Assembly: GCA_031761405.1 (NCBI GenBank)
Contig: JASEVX010000006.1
Coordinates: 25,212,302-25,276,301, forward strand
From: Serripes groenlandicus
Lineage: Eukaryota; Mollusca; Bivalvia; Cardiida; Cardiidae
Direction of reading: 5' to 3'
Length of the DNA: 64,000 nt
Of this stretch, positions 41,758-51,895 are shown one piece after another. The notes under the pieces were generated by a model. It made no database searches. It saw only the letters and a list, made by a program, of their open reading frames with translations, and was not told the DNA's origin. Made by a program: the position numbers and the translations under genes. Each line of letters begins with the position of its first letter. Position 1 is the stretch's first letter.

Positions 41758-42286
41758 ACTCAATCTGACTAAAGTACACGATCTGACCAAATGTAAGATC
41801 TGATGGCGATCAATTCAAATTCATCTTCTTGTTTTATCAGATTTCCAATATCGCTATTTTTAGATCCAACAAGCTATTCTTAGTTGAACCAATCAGAGGA
41901 CTCGTTTCAACAAACGTTTGGCTTGACCTTCAAAATGGCGTCAATTGACGAAGTTGAGCAAATTTAAAATAGACCATTTAAAACCAGAGCAAAGAACACT
42001 TTTCGATGCCGTATGGTCAGGGAAAGACTATATCGATGTTTTGCCTAATTTCCGCATTTGTAGCCATGATGCGGACGTCATAAGAACTATACACGCGTGT
42101 AAATCACTGCGAAAATTGGGATCCCATGCTAAATATAGATTTATTTGGTAAATATAGACTTTTGCTTTCACTTTCAAAAACGTGAAAGCAAGGTTCTGAT
42201 TGGCTGGCGGAAAGGTCGTCTGAACGTGACCCTCTATTGGTTGTCCTCAGATCCTATGCGTAGCGTTAATAGGAGATGATTTTAAT
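41758..42286 (+). mobile_element. ~530-bp insertion in the 57-bp satellite carrying a helicase start
   Basis: It interrupts the satellite after GGTTAGACT and ends before GGTTAGACT, with short inverted ends CAATCT / AGATTG. The apparent 9-bp duplication could simply be satellite sequence. Contains a truncated RecQ-like coding start. Class unknown. Confidence 0.6.
41936..42028 (+). pseudogene. N-terminal fragment of a RecQ-like helicase
   Basis: A start ATGGCG gives MASIDEVEQ, then a one-base shift leads to FKIDHLKPEQRTLFDAV and GKDYIDVLP. LKPEQ plus GKD..VLP is the usual RecQ motif 0 and the start of motif I (normally followed by TGxGKS), but Walker A is absent and an unrelated stretch follows. 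So this is a broken 5' gene fragment. Family assignment is from motif memory only. Confidence 0.5.
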
Positions 42287-42715
42287 GAGATTGGGTTAGA
42301 CTGTGCAGTCTTCCTGTAGAAAAAAAGGTTATATTATAGTGAAGACCTTGGTTAGAATTAGCAGTCTTCCTGTAGAAAAAAAGGTTATATTATAGTGAAG
42401 ACCTTGGTTAGACTGTGCAGTCTTCCTGTAGAAAAAAAGTTATATTATAGTGAAGACCTTGGTTAGACTGTGCAGTCTTCACTGTAGAAAAATAGATTAT
42501 ATTATAGTGAAGACCTTGGTTAGACTGTGCAGTCTTCCTGTAGAAAAATAGGTTATATTATAGTGAAGACCTTGGTTAGACTGTGGAGTCTTCCTGTAGA
42601 AAAAAAGGTTATATTATAGTGAAGACCCTAGCTAGACTGCAGTCTTCACTGTACGAAAATGGGTTATATTATAGTGAAGACCTTGGTTAGACTGTGCAGT
42701 CTTTGCTGTAGAAAA
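42287..42715. repeat. 57-bp satellite, right block (~7.5 units)
   Basis: Resumes GGTTAGACTGTGCAGTCTTC with the same 57-bp unit; ends TTTGCTGTAGAAAAATG. Confidence 0.92.
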
Positions 42716-42837
42716 ATGCAACAAAACCTCTTGGGTATACCTAAGTAAAAGCTGTATTTTGATTGATTGATTGATTAGAGACATTTGGGGGGGTGTTAGA
42801 ACAATCGTACATCACTGGTCAAATCTTTTGCAATCTT

Positions 42838-42990
42838 TCGAAACAATGAAGGAGAAATAGCTTGTGAAGAGGAATTTCTTATTTTTCCTAATTGTTTACA
42901 ACTGTATTCAATAATATGATTTTAATTACTGATGTTTTTTCTCAAATGTTTTCAAAGTCGCCTGCCGCAGATGTATCGTATGTAGGCAAG
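42838..42990. repeat. TM MITE, old, left end missing
   Basis: CGAAACAATGAAGGAGAAAT to ATCGTATGTAGGCAAGGGTA; lies 80 nt before exon c. Confidence 0.55.
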
Positions 42991-43068
42991 GGTAAAATAG
43001 TCATTGGCAGCAAACTGTCTGCAGGAAAAGATTTCAACTTTTCAAAAAAAATGTTTTTTTACTTTCAG

Positions 43069-43188
43069 AGAAGCCATAGCTCTCGCCAAAGTGAGATTGT
43101 CCCCCTTGGATCCTGCCCTCGAGGAGTTGTACACATTATGGGCACAGCAACTCACAAAGGATGGAAATTATGAGCAGGCTGCTAAATG
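43069..43188 (+). CDS. GEMIN5: Gemin5 internal exon (exon c)
   Basis: 120-nt exon, acceptor TTTACTTTCAG, donor GTAAGA. Its first base completes a lysine codon (AA+A) from exon b, then it reads EAIALAKVRLSPLDPALEEL and DGNYEQAAK. Human Gemin5 has EAIALAKARLRPEDPVL at this place, the most diagnostic match in the window. The last two bases (TG) plus T of the next exon give the conserved cysteine of the AAKC motif. Part of the TPR-like module; nothing unusual in the exon itself. Confidence 0.92.
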
Positions 43189-43257
43189 GTAAGAATTTTG
43201 ATTACTGGTGAATATAGTCCAGGTTTCTGTAATTGAATGTGAATTTATGTTTGGTCT

Positions 43258-43296
43258 GTTGATTGATTGAGCTTAAACGTCATTTTCAACCATTTT
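43258..43296 (-). mobile_element. SINE tail, left of inserted element
   Basis: TTGATTGATTGAGCTTAAAC, GTCATTTTCAACCATTTTT corresponds to the tail of the SINE at 27801-28092; continues at 45346. Confidence 0.65.
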
Positions 43297-45345
43297 TAGC
43301 TCTACTGGCCAAAGGCCAGAAGGGCTTATGTCGTGGCGATTTGTCCGTCGTGCGTGCGTCCGTAAACAATTTCTTGTTAACACGATACAGTCTTCACTTT
43401 TGATTGTATCTCAACCAAACTTATACAGTAGTTAGATATCCATGAGAGCTCGGTTCCTTTCGAAAACCAGCCAGATCCGCCCATGCATGACTGGATTATG
43501 GCCCTTGAAATGGTCAAAATTGCTATAAAAGAGCTTGTTAACACGATACAGTCTTCACTTTTGATTGTATCTCAACCAAACTTATACTGTAGTTAGATAT
43601 TCATGAGAGCTCGGTTTCTTTCGAAAACCAGCCAGATCCGCCCATGCATGACTGGATTATGGCCCTTGAAATGGTCAAAATTGCTATAAAAGAGCTTGTT
43701 AACACGATACAGTCTTCACTTTTGATTGTATCTCAACCAAACTTCTACAGTAGTTAGATATCTATGAGAGCTCAGTTCCTTTCTAAAACCAGCCAGATCC
43801 GCTCATGCATGACTGGATTATGGCCCTTGAAATGGTCAAAATTGCTATAAAAGAGCTTGTTAACACGATACAGTCTTCACTTTTGATTGTATCTCAACCA
43901 AACTTATACAGTAGTTAGATATCCATGAGAGCTCGGTTCTTTTCGTAAACCAGCCAGATCCGCCCATGCAAGACTGGATTATGGCCCTTGAAATTGTTCA
44001 AATTGCTATAATTGAGCATGTGAACACAATAGAGGCTCTATTTACTATCTGATCTTCACCAAACTTAGATAGTAGTCGAATATTGATGAGAGCTTGGTTC
44101 CTTTTGAAAACCAGCCAGATCCGCCAAGACTGGATTATGGCCCATGAAATTGTAAAAATTGCTATAATACAGCTTGTGAACACAAAAGAGCCTCCATTTA
44201 CTATCCGATCTTCACCATACATACATGCTCTGGATTGAAAATGACCAAAGAACCATACCAGTAGAGCATAGGCCCTCATGGGCCTCTTGTTTATTGTATC
44301 TCAACCAAACTTATACAGTAGTTAGATATCCATGAGAGCTCGGTTCCTTTCGAAAACCAGCCAGATCCGCCCATGCATGACTGGATTATGGCCCTTGAAA
44401 TGGTCAAAATTGCTATAAAAGAGCTTGTGTACATGATACAGTCTTCACTTTTGATTGTATCTCAACCAAACTTATACAGTAGTTAGATATCCATGAGAAC
44501 TCGGTTCCTTTCCTAAACCAGCCAGATCCGCCCATGCATGACTGGATTATGGCCCTTGAAATGGTCAAAATTGCTATAAAAGAGCTTGTTAACACGATAC
44601 AGTCTTCACTTTTGATTGTATCTCAACCAAACTTATACAGTAGTTAGATATCCATGAGAGCTCAGTTCCTTTTGTAAACCAGCCACATCCGCCCATGCAA
44701 GACTGGATTATGGCCCTTGAAATTGTCCAAATTGCTATAAAAGAGCTTGTTTACACGATACAGTCTTCACTTTTGATTGTATCTCAACCAAACTTATACA
44801 GTAGTTAGATATCCATGAGAACTCGGTTCCTTTCCTAAACCAGCCAGATCCGCCCATGCATGACTGGATTATGGCCCTTGAAATGGTCAAAATTGCTATA
44901 AAAGAGCTTGTTAACACGATACAGTCTTCACTTTTGATTGTATCTCAACCAAACTTATACAGTAGTTAGATATCCATGAGAGCTCAGTTCCTTTTGTAAA
45001 CCAGCCACATCCGCCCATGCAAGACTGGATTATGGCCCTTGAAATTGTCCAAATTGCTATAATTGAGCATGTGAACACAATAGAGGCTCCATTTACTATC
45101 TGATCTTCACCAAACTTAGATAGTAGTTAAATATTGATGAGAGCTTGGTTCCTTTTGAAAATCAGCCAGATCCGCCCATGCAAGACTGGATTATGGTCCA
45201 TGAAATTGTAAAAATTGCTATAATACAGCTTGTGAACACAAAAGAGCCTCCATTTACTATCCGATCTTCACCATATATACATGCTCTGGATTGAAAATGA
45301 CCAAAGAACCATACCAGTAGAGCATAGGCCCTCATGGGCCTCTTG
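43297..45345 (+). mobile_element. GTCY-class element, 'ACTGGCCAAAGG' family (2.05 kb)
   Basis: Left TAGCTCTACTGGCCAAAGGC with complement GGCCAGAAGG, GTCCGTCGTGCGTGCGTCCG, then about twelve core units near 165 bp (TTTTGATTGTATCTCAACCA, CCAGCCAGATCCGCCCATGC, GACTGGATTATGGCCCTTGA). A complete 3' terminus GGCCCTCATGGGCCTCTTG occurs internally at 44289 and again at 45345, so the array is a composite with an internal end. Minus-strand frames here are artefacts. Confidence 0.85.
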
Positions 45346-45530
45346 TTCAGTCATATCACGGCGGCCAGTTCTTTTACTCATGTGTTTCCTCCCGTTCTCG
45401 CACCAGTACTCCACACAACATTCTTTCCAAGCAACTGGCTGCTTTTCCACATAGACTGTAAGCCCATTGGTGGAAGACGAATGACGCTTGCTTGTCACAG
45501 TGACTTTTGTCAAACGTCGGAAAGAATGTT
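45346..45530 (-). mobile_element. SINE remainder, right of inserted element
   Basis: CAGTCATATCACGGCGGCCA, ACTCCACACAACATTCTTTC, GCAACTGGCTGCTTTTCCAC, GGTGGAAGACGAATGACG; same family and strand as 27801-28092, without the head. Confidence 0.78.
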
Positions 45531-45604
45531 GGCTGTTTGTTTGGTCTATTCTCTTTACAATGTAACATGGAAATATTGGGACTTGCTGATGAATTGATGT
45601 GCCT

Positions 45605-45812
45605 TTAAACCCTTCCCTACATACAAATCTGAATCCGATGACTTTAGTCAAATATATCAAAACTGTCTTTTAATGAAAGAACAGTTATTGAATAATGTTG
45701 AGTATGTTGTGGGTAAAGTAGAAATTGCTCATCATGAACAATTCTCCTTCTACCACAATATTTTTAAAAGTCATCTGCTGCAGATACTGTTTAGAAGTAA
45801 AAAAAGCTTTAA
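45605..45812. mobile_element. TM MITE, old copy
   Basis: TTAAACCCTTCCCTACATAC; core GAAATTGCTCATCATGAACA; right end decayed. Confidence 0.6.
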
Positions 45813-45850
45813 TGAGCAGTGAGTTTCTTATTTGACCTCCAGACCCTTAA

Positions 45851-46065
45851 TTAACCCTTACCCTCATATAGACGCTTTCTGCAGCAGATTCTTTTTTGCT
45901 TACTCACAACATAACTTTTTTTGTAGAAATAAAAGAAAACTGCAGCAGATGAATTCTATAAATGAAAGTCTAAGTCTAAATCATTCTTTGAAAAAAAAAG
46001 AAAAATCTTCATTGAGTCAACTGCTACAGATGCGTCAAAATGTGTCTATATATGGAAAGGGTTAA
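45851..46065. mobile_element. TM MITE, F-like left end on older body
   Basis: TTAACCCTTACCCTCATATA, GACGCTTTCTGCAGCAG to ATATGGAAAGGGTTAA; middle rearranged. Confidence 0.68.
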
Positions 46066-46164
46066 ATTGTAATTTGAATACAGAGTAGAAGTCATCATTG
46101 GTAATTTAAAATCATCCATTTTTTCCCCGAAATCTTTGGAGAGATAATGATAATGATATAGTCT

Positions 46165-46367
46165 TTAACCCTTTCCCTCATACGACAATTCTGCAGCAGA
46201 CGACTTTGAACATATTTTGACAAAAATTGGAAAATCTCCGTAATTGAATGGATAAACCTAAAGGAGAAATTGCTCGTTTTGAGCAATTTCTTCTTTTGGC
46301 ACTATGTTTTCAAAAAGCCGTCTGCTACAGAAGCGTCAGAACGCATCTATATTAGGGAAAGGGTTAA
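46165..46367 (-). mobile_element. TM MITE, R copy with small deletion
   Basis: TTAACCCTTTCCCTCATACG to TTAGGGAAAGGGTTAA; GTGGAAAACATTGTGGC missing before the stem (GCTCGTTTTGAGC). Confidence 0.85.
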
Positions 46368-46584
46368 AAGATCTTGAATTTCATATTGAAAATAGAATGG
46401 GAATCATTTGGAAAGATAGTTGAGAGTCTGTAGCACAAAATATAACAAAATTCAACAGATTGGTTTAATGATCAATAATGAATATGAATATACATGGTCA
46501 TTAAATGGATTTAAAAGGGAAGATCAAGTTTAATTAGTTGGATCATGTTGCTTTTGTTGGTTTAACAACTACCATGACTGTTGC

Positions 46585-46814
46585 TTAACCCTTTCCCACA
46601 TATAGACACATTCTGACGCCTCTGCAGCAGACACCTTTTTGAAAACAAAGTGTCAAAAGAAGAAATTGCACAAAACGTGCAATTTCTCCTTTTGCCACAA
46701 TGTTTTCAACTTTTAGTCATAGGTTATCCATTCAATTATATAGATTTTCTATTTTTTGACAAATTATGTTCAAAGTTGTCTGCTGCAGAATTGTCGTATG
46801 AGGGAAAGGGTTAA
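46585..46814 (+). mobile_element. TM MITE, young F copy (230 bp)
   Basis: TTAACCCTTTCCCACATATA to GAGGGAAAGGGTTAA; shares its TTAA with the next copy. Confidence 0.9.
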
Positions 46815-47019
46815 ACATTTCCCACATGCAGAAAAAATTCGACGAATCTTCAGCAGGCAATTCTTGAAAATGTTTTGGCAAGTTGAGTTATGGTCATTAA
46901 ATGTAAAACATCTCTCTTAATGAAAATTGAGTAGAAACATGATGAAAGAAGAAGAAATTGCTCATAATTTTGTAAAAAGTTATCTGCTGCAAATGAGTCT
47001 GCCCGTGGGAAAGGGTTAA
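46811..47019. mobile_element. TM MITE, old copy
   Basis: TTAAACATTTCCCACATGCA to CGTGGGAAAGGGTTAA. Confidence 0.65.
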
Positions 47020-47626
47020 GTTGTTGACTACGGATGAGTCCTAAGGCAGATGTATAAGGAAATTGTTTAACATCAGAATAACAATTAACAAATACAAAAA
47101 AGTACATCTTGAAATTGTTGCGGAACTGAAAACCGGAGATAAAGGCAATAAACGTTAGAATCTTTGCATATTTAAGTATGATATCCAACACATGGTTATC
47201 ATACATTTCTCTAATTGGTATCTTGTTAGCATATCATAGACTGCGTGCAAAGCAGTCGTAATTTCATTTCGTTACAAGATGTATTTAGAGCCATATGACT
47301 CGAAGACATCAATATTGTTAGACAATTATCTGATATGCTATTTTAATCCACTTGCAAATTAGAAAATAAAGATGTTAATTTAATCCTTTTAATGCTGAAT
47401 ATTTTTTTTAATGAACCTGTCCAGCTTTGAATTTGGAAGAGTCCATAACCAATTCTGGGATGTCAAGAAAGGAATAATGAGTTGAGCAGTCAACAGTATA
47501 AAGCCAGGTCAGATGGCGCTGATAAACTGGCTGGTCTGGCTCTAGCTATACTGGTAGCAGACTCAACAAAATTAATTCCAGCATTCTAAGGGTTTAAAGT
47601 TCAAGGTTTACTGTTTTATGTAAATG
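47020..47626. other. Mostly unrecognised; possible other MITE
   Basis: 47380-47590 runs from TTTAATGCTGAATATT to CCAGCATTCTAAGGG with CCAGGTCAGATGGCGCTGAT inside. Related words occur near 48604, 50590, 55470 and 57530, suggesting another dispersed family. No gene seen. Confidence 0.4.
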
Positions 47627-47856
47627 TTAATTGTTTCCCGCTTATAGACGCTTTCTGATGCCTCTGCAGTAGACAAATATTGAAAACCTTTTAGTAAATG
47701 GAGGATTTGCTCAAAACAAGCAATTTCTCCATTTGTCACAATGTTTTCAACTCTTTTCAATAATTATACTTTCACTGATAGGGATAAACCACACTTGTGC
47801 AAAGATGTTATAAAAGTTTTCTGCTGCAGATTTGTCATATATGTTGGAAAGGGTCA
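47627..47856. mobile_element. TM MITE, F-like older copy
   Basis: TTAATTGTTTCCCGCTTATA, GACGCTTTCTGATGCCTCTG; stem GCTCAAAACAAGC; right end GTTGGAAAGGGTCAA. Confidence 0.72.
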
Positions 47857-47864
47857 ATGTATTT

Positions 47865-48092
47865 TTAACCCTTTCCCACATACAACAAATCTGCAGCAGA
47901 CGCCTTTGAAAACATTGAGGCAAAAACATGGAAAAGAAGAGATATAAATCAAGGTACAATTACTGAAATTAGTTGAAAACGTTGTGACAAAATGATAAAT
48001 TGCTCATTTTGAGCAATTTATCCTTTTGTCACAATGTCTTCAGGAGTCGTCTGCTGCAGAGGCATTTGAAAGCGTCTGTAATTGGGATAGTT
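47865..48092. mobile_element. TM MITE, older subfamily
   Basis: TTAACCCTTTCCCACATACA to GCGTCTGTAATTGGGATAG; stem AAATTGCTCATTTTGAGCAA. Confidence 0.72.
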
Positions 48093-48161
48093 CCTACTGA
48101 CTCTGTGTTAACGTGGTTAGACCAGGAACAGAAGACCTGGGTTCTAGTCCAGTCAAAACCC

Positions 48162-48344
48162 CCCTTTCTCACATACAGAGGCTTTCTGCATGACACCTCT
48201 GCAGCAGACAAATTTTGTAAAAACATTGTTCGAAAAGGAGAAAATGCTCATAAAGAGCAATTTCTACTTTTGCGACAATGCTTTCAACTTCAAGTCAATA
48301 ATCAGACTTTCATTTATAGAGGTATACTATAATGGGAATGGGTT
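48162..48344. mobile_element. TM MITE, older copy
   Basis: CCCCCTTTCTCACATACAGA to AATGGGAATGGGTTGA; stem GCTCATAAAGAGC. Just upstream, GGTTCTAGTCCAGTC resembles a tRNA B box. Confidence 0.6.
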
Positions 48345-48390
48345 GAAAAAGGTAGTAGTGACTACCCTCCTTGGACCATTTCGTTTGTCT

Positions 48391-48572
48391 TTAATCCTTT
48401 CCAACATACAGACTGGACCCACTTTAACGTATCTGCATGAGATGACAAATAAAACTGTCTGGTACACAGAGCAATTTCTCCTTTTACCACAATGTTTTCA
48501 AATAATTAATAATTTAAGTTCAATTAAATGGAATATCGATAGTTATTCATATGCAGGTGGAAAAGGGATAAC
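48391..48572. repeat. Decayed TM copy
   Basis: TTAATCCTTTCCAACATACA to GGTGGAAAAGGGATAA. Confidence 0.55.
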
Positions 48573-48666
48573 CAACATTAGGAATATATGATAATAATGT
48601 TGCGTTCAGAAGCGAACAGCATTGAGCCTGGTCAGACGGTCTACTTATTTTATTTACCTATTTTAT

Positions 48667-49038
48667 TATACCCCCAAAAAACAAAGTTTTGGGGGGGTAT
48701 ATAGGAGTCACAGTGTCGGGCAGTCGGTCGGTCGGAAGCCATATTTTGTCCGGCCTATTTCTTACAAACCACTGGGTGGAATTCAATAAAATGTTACATG
48801 AAGCTTCTATACCAAGAGGAGATGTGCATATCCTAAAGGGGTTACAATTGCATGATATTTTACAGAGTTATGGCCCTTTTACTTATTAAGTTGTTGGTCA
48901 TATTTTGTCCGGCCTATTTCTTACAAACCACTGGGTGGAATTCAATAAAATTTTACATGAAGCTTCTATACCAAGAGGAGATGCCATATTCTGAGGTGCT
49001 GTTTTGGGGGTATTTATCACCTTCAGTGATATTTCTAG
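48667..49038 (+). mobile_element. GTCY-class element, 'TATACCCCC' family, 37 nt before exon d
   Basis: Foldback TATACCCCCAAAAAACAAAG / TTTTGGGGGGGTATA, GGGCAGTCGGTCGGTCGG, two core units (CATATTTTGTCCGGCCTATT, AAACCACTGGGTGGAATTCA), 3' end GGGGGTATTTATCACCTTCA, GTGATATTTCTAG|TT. The reading frame crossing into exon d begins inside it and is not a natural start. Confidence 0.82.
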
Positions 49039-49075
49039 TTTTTAAAGATTTAAAAATAGATTTTATCAATTTCAG

Positions 49076-49286
49076 TCACCTGGCAATGAAACAGGTTCAG
49101 GATGCCGCGAAGTTGCTGGCGCGGCGTTACGACCAGTCTAGCCTGCGTACCGCGGCGCACATATCAATAATCGCCAACGACAAACAACAAGGTCTGATGT
49201 ACACGCAGAGGGTGGTTCAACAACACTTGTTACAGCATGAGTGGAAAGAGTCTTATACCTTCCTGCAGTCACAGAAAGAAACACAG
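49076..49286 (+). CDS. GEMIN5: Gemin5 internal exon (exon d)
   Basis: 211-nt exon, acceptor TTTCAG, donor GTAAAC, ending in phase 0 after CAG. The product includes HLAMKQVQDAAKLLARR, SSLRTAAHISIIA and a C-terminal HEWKESYTFLQSQ, matching Gemin5 ...[28 protein letters not shown]... Codon use is more GC-rich (GCGCGGCG stretches) than the flanking DNA, as expected for real coding sequence. A GTCY element ends at 49038, leaving about 37 nt of intron before the exon. No further Gemin5 exon was recognised between 49287 and 64000. Confidence 0.9.
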
Positions 49287-49462
49287 GTAAACATGTCCAC
49301 CCCTTACATAATGTTCTCTTCCTGTCAATTAGACTGTTGCAGTCACATGACTAATAGGTACTGCTGCAGTCACATGGCTCTTATAACAGGGCCTCATCAA
49401 AAAACTGTTTTCTGCCAGAGGTCAAGATAACTGACATTTTTCATATTCTAAAAACCTTATTT

Positions 49463-49548
49463 GACACTCAAACCCTATGTGCTATCAGAGAGATATTGTT
49501 TGAAAAAGGCCAGTTTACTCCCCCCTTATCAAGTCCTCTGATCTATTT
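49463..49548. repeat. Foldback element, core deleted
   Basis: CACTCAAACCCTATGTGCTA, GAGAGATATTGTTTGAAAAA, GTTTACTCCCCCCTTATCAA, GTCCTCTG: flanks of the 35697 element without the hairpin. Confidence 0.65.
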
Positions 49549-49811
49549 GGGTTGCTGCAGCATCTGAAATTGGAAAACTGTCAAAACATAGAAAGTATTA
49601 TACTCTGAAACTGCTAGTCTGATTCCAACAAAATAACAAAATGTAAATCTTATCTGCGTCAGTTAAAAGAGTTAATTCATGGAGATGGGTAGAAAAAATG
49701 AAAGTCGGTTAAAAGAATATAGGAACAGTACTACAGGAAAACTTACAACATGGCTTTGGTGACCAATGTCGATTCAGACAATCCGCGCAATCTAGATTTG
49801 CTATGTTTGCT

Positions 49812-50019
49812 TTAACCCTTTCCCTCATATAGACGCTTTCTAATGCCTCTGCAGCAGACGGATTTTTGAAACCCTAGTGACAAAAGAAGAAATTGCTCAA
49901 AACAAGCCATTTCTCCTTTTGCCACAATGTTTTCAGTCATAGGTTATCCATTTAATTAAAGAGATTTTCTATTTTTTGACAAAATATGTTCAAAGTCGTC
50001 TGCTGCAGAATTGTCGTAA
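49812..50019 (+). mobile_element. TM MITE, F copy, right terminus lost
   Basis: TTAACCCTTTCCCTCATATA to GCAGAATTGTCGTAAAG; the last ~17 bp are missing. Confidence 0.83.
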
Positions 50020-50687
50020 AGTCAAGAATCATTAGAGAAGCCTGTGATATAAATTGAGAATTAAAATCACATACGACTGTATGAATGTGCAAAGTGATTT
50101 TACATAGAGTATGGCTTGGCCTTTGAATCTTTTTGATGATTGACAGAAGTCACTGTGACTGGCAGCATTCGTCTCCAACCAATGGATTGAAAAAAGTATA
50201 CTCGTGAAGCTAGTCAGTTGCTTGAGGGAATTGTTTTATAGAGTATTTAGCCAGTAAATGCATGTTTGGTGAACTTGCAAGCATGAAATACAACTGAAAT
50301 ACCACTAAAATGGCACTAATCTCAAATCGTTTTTCGTAGAGCATGGCCCATATGTTCAACAGTTAAAATTGTCGTAAATAGGCAAGGGAAATGGATAGAA
50401 ATAGTTGTGGGCAGTAAAATAGACTGATCTACCTTTGTTCATTATGTTGCTGAATATATTAGCCAACTTTCTGTTTTAATGATATGGTTTTTTGGCGACA
50501 ACACACGAAAAAATCTACCGGGAGGGAGAGAGGTTTGAAAATAAACTGTTTGACTTCTGGAACAGATTTTGTGAAGCCTGTGCCACTAGTATAGAGCCAG
50601 TCCAGCCAGCACACTTGTGCCGTCTGACCAGGCTCAATGCTGTTGGCTTTTGAACGCGACATTTTTATCATGGTTTTCCTAATGTTG
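50020..50687. other. No gene recognised
   Basis: AT-rich; 50580-50660 holds a dispersed word (GAGCCAGTCCAGCCAGCACA, CCAGGCTCAATGCTGTTGGC) inverse to 48604-48645. Confidence 0.45.
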
Positions 50688-50882
50688 GCTATCCCTTTCC
50701 CACCTGCATATGACTTTTGTAAACATTGTGACAAAAGGAGAAATAGCTCATCATGAGCAATTTCTCCTTTTTGCCACAGTGTTTTCAACATTGTTTAGAA
50801 TTTATACCTTCATATATAAAGACTTTTTCTGTGTTATTGCCTAGATGTTTTTAAAGTCGTCTGCTGTTGATTTGTTGTATGT
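50688..50882. mobile_element. TM MITE, old copy
   Basis: TATCCCTTTCCCACCTGCAT; long palindrome AAAAGGAGAAATAGCTCATC / ATGAGCAATTTCTCCTTTTT; right end lost at GTTGTATGTTG. Confidence 0.65.
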
Positions 50883-51098
50883 TGATCTGTAGACACTTCC
50901 AAATGCAAAAGAAATAAAGTTGTGCAGCGAGGGGCATCCGCTTTTGGTAACAAAGAACCCCGCCTGGGTTTCGGTCCCGTTATGAGCAGGTTTTGACACA
51001 CAAACAGCTCAAATACTGGTTAGGCCTGAAGGAAGCACACATAAGACATGATTAACATAAGCTGAAAGCTTGTTTTGCAATCAATGGAAAAATAAATA

Positions 51099-51321
51099 TT
51101 TTCTGCATACAACAATTTTGCAGCAGACGACTTTGAAAACATCTTTGCACAAATGTGGATAACCTGTATAAATCAAAGTCTAATTATTGAACAGACGTGA
51201 AACTATTATGGCAATGGAAGAAATTGCTTATTATGAGCAATTTCTTTTTTTTCCACAATGTTTTCTAGAGTCCCTTCTGCAGATGAACCAAAATGCGTCT
51301 ACAAGTGAGAAAAGGTTTAAA
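51099..51321. mobile_element. TM MITE, old copy
   Basis: CTGCATACAACAATTTTGCA to AGTGAGAAAAGGTTTAA. Confidence 0.6.
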
Positions 51322-51370
51322 CTTAATTCTTGATGGTTGTTTTCTGTTTGACGAGGCTCGATTATCAAAC

Positions 51371-51599
51371 TTAACCCTTTCGCACCTGCAGATGCATTTT
51401 GACGCAATAGCAGCAGACGACTTTTGAAAACATTGTGGCCAGAGGTTAAATTGCTTATGATGAGCAATTTCTCCTTTGGCAACAATGTTTTCAACTTTAT
51501 TTAGCAACTAAGCTATCTTTTATTGATGTTTTTCAGGTTTTTGTCTCAATGTTTTCAGTGTCCTTTGCTGCAGAAATGTTGTATGTGGAAAAGGGTTAA
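51371..51599. mobile_element. TM MITE, older 'GCAATAGCAGC' subfamily
   Basis: TTAACCCTTTCGCACCTGCA to GTGGAAAAGGGTTAA. Close relative of 51896-52348, used to reconstruct the uninterrupted form. Confidence 0.75.
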
Positions 51600-51773
51600 A
51601 TATGCTTAAAAAGCAGTTCATCAGGTTGAATGTGTACATTGTTTGAGTAGAAACATTTGTATGCATAATTTGGTTAGATGATTGAATAATCATTCTACTG
51701 TATGGACATTCTACCATATGGTTCACTTTCAAAGGAGATGACATTTGACAACCTCGAGTAAACCGCTTTCAAT

Positions 51774-51895
51774 TATCTTTTCCAACTCATCCTGACGCCC
51801 ATGAAGCAGATGACATTTGAAATCATTGTGGAAAAAGGAGAAAGTACAATGATATCAACTCTTTGATTTATAATACCTTAAATTATAGTGACTTT
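51774..51895. repeat. Decayed TM fragment
   Basis: ATCTTTTCCAACTCATCCTG, GAAGCAGATGACATTTGAAA. Confidence 0.45.

Noticed and set aside
44413..44917. Two nearly identical 60-residue minus-strand frames
   Set aside because: Copies of one 165-bp core unit of the ACTGGCCAAAGG element.
48095..48165. Possible tRNA gene or SINE head (GGTTCTAGTCCAGTC)
   Set aside because: Has a B-box-like word but no convincing cloverleaf or A box; too short and weak.
48852..49430. 192-residue plus-strand frame
   Set aside because: Only 49076-49286 is coding (Gemin5 exon d). The upstream part is a GTCY element and the downstream part is intron.
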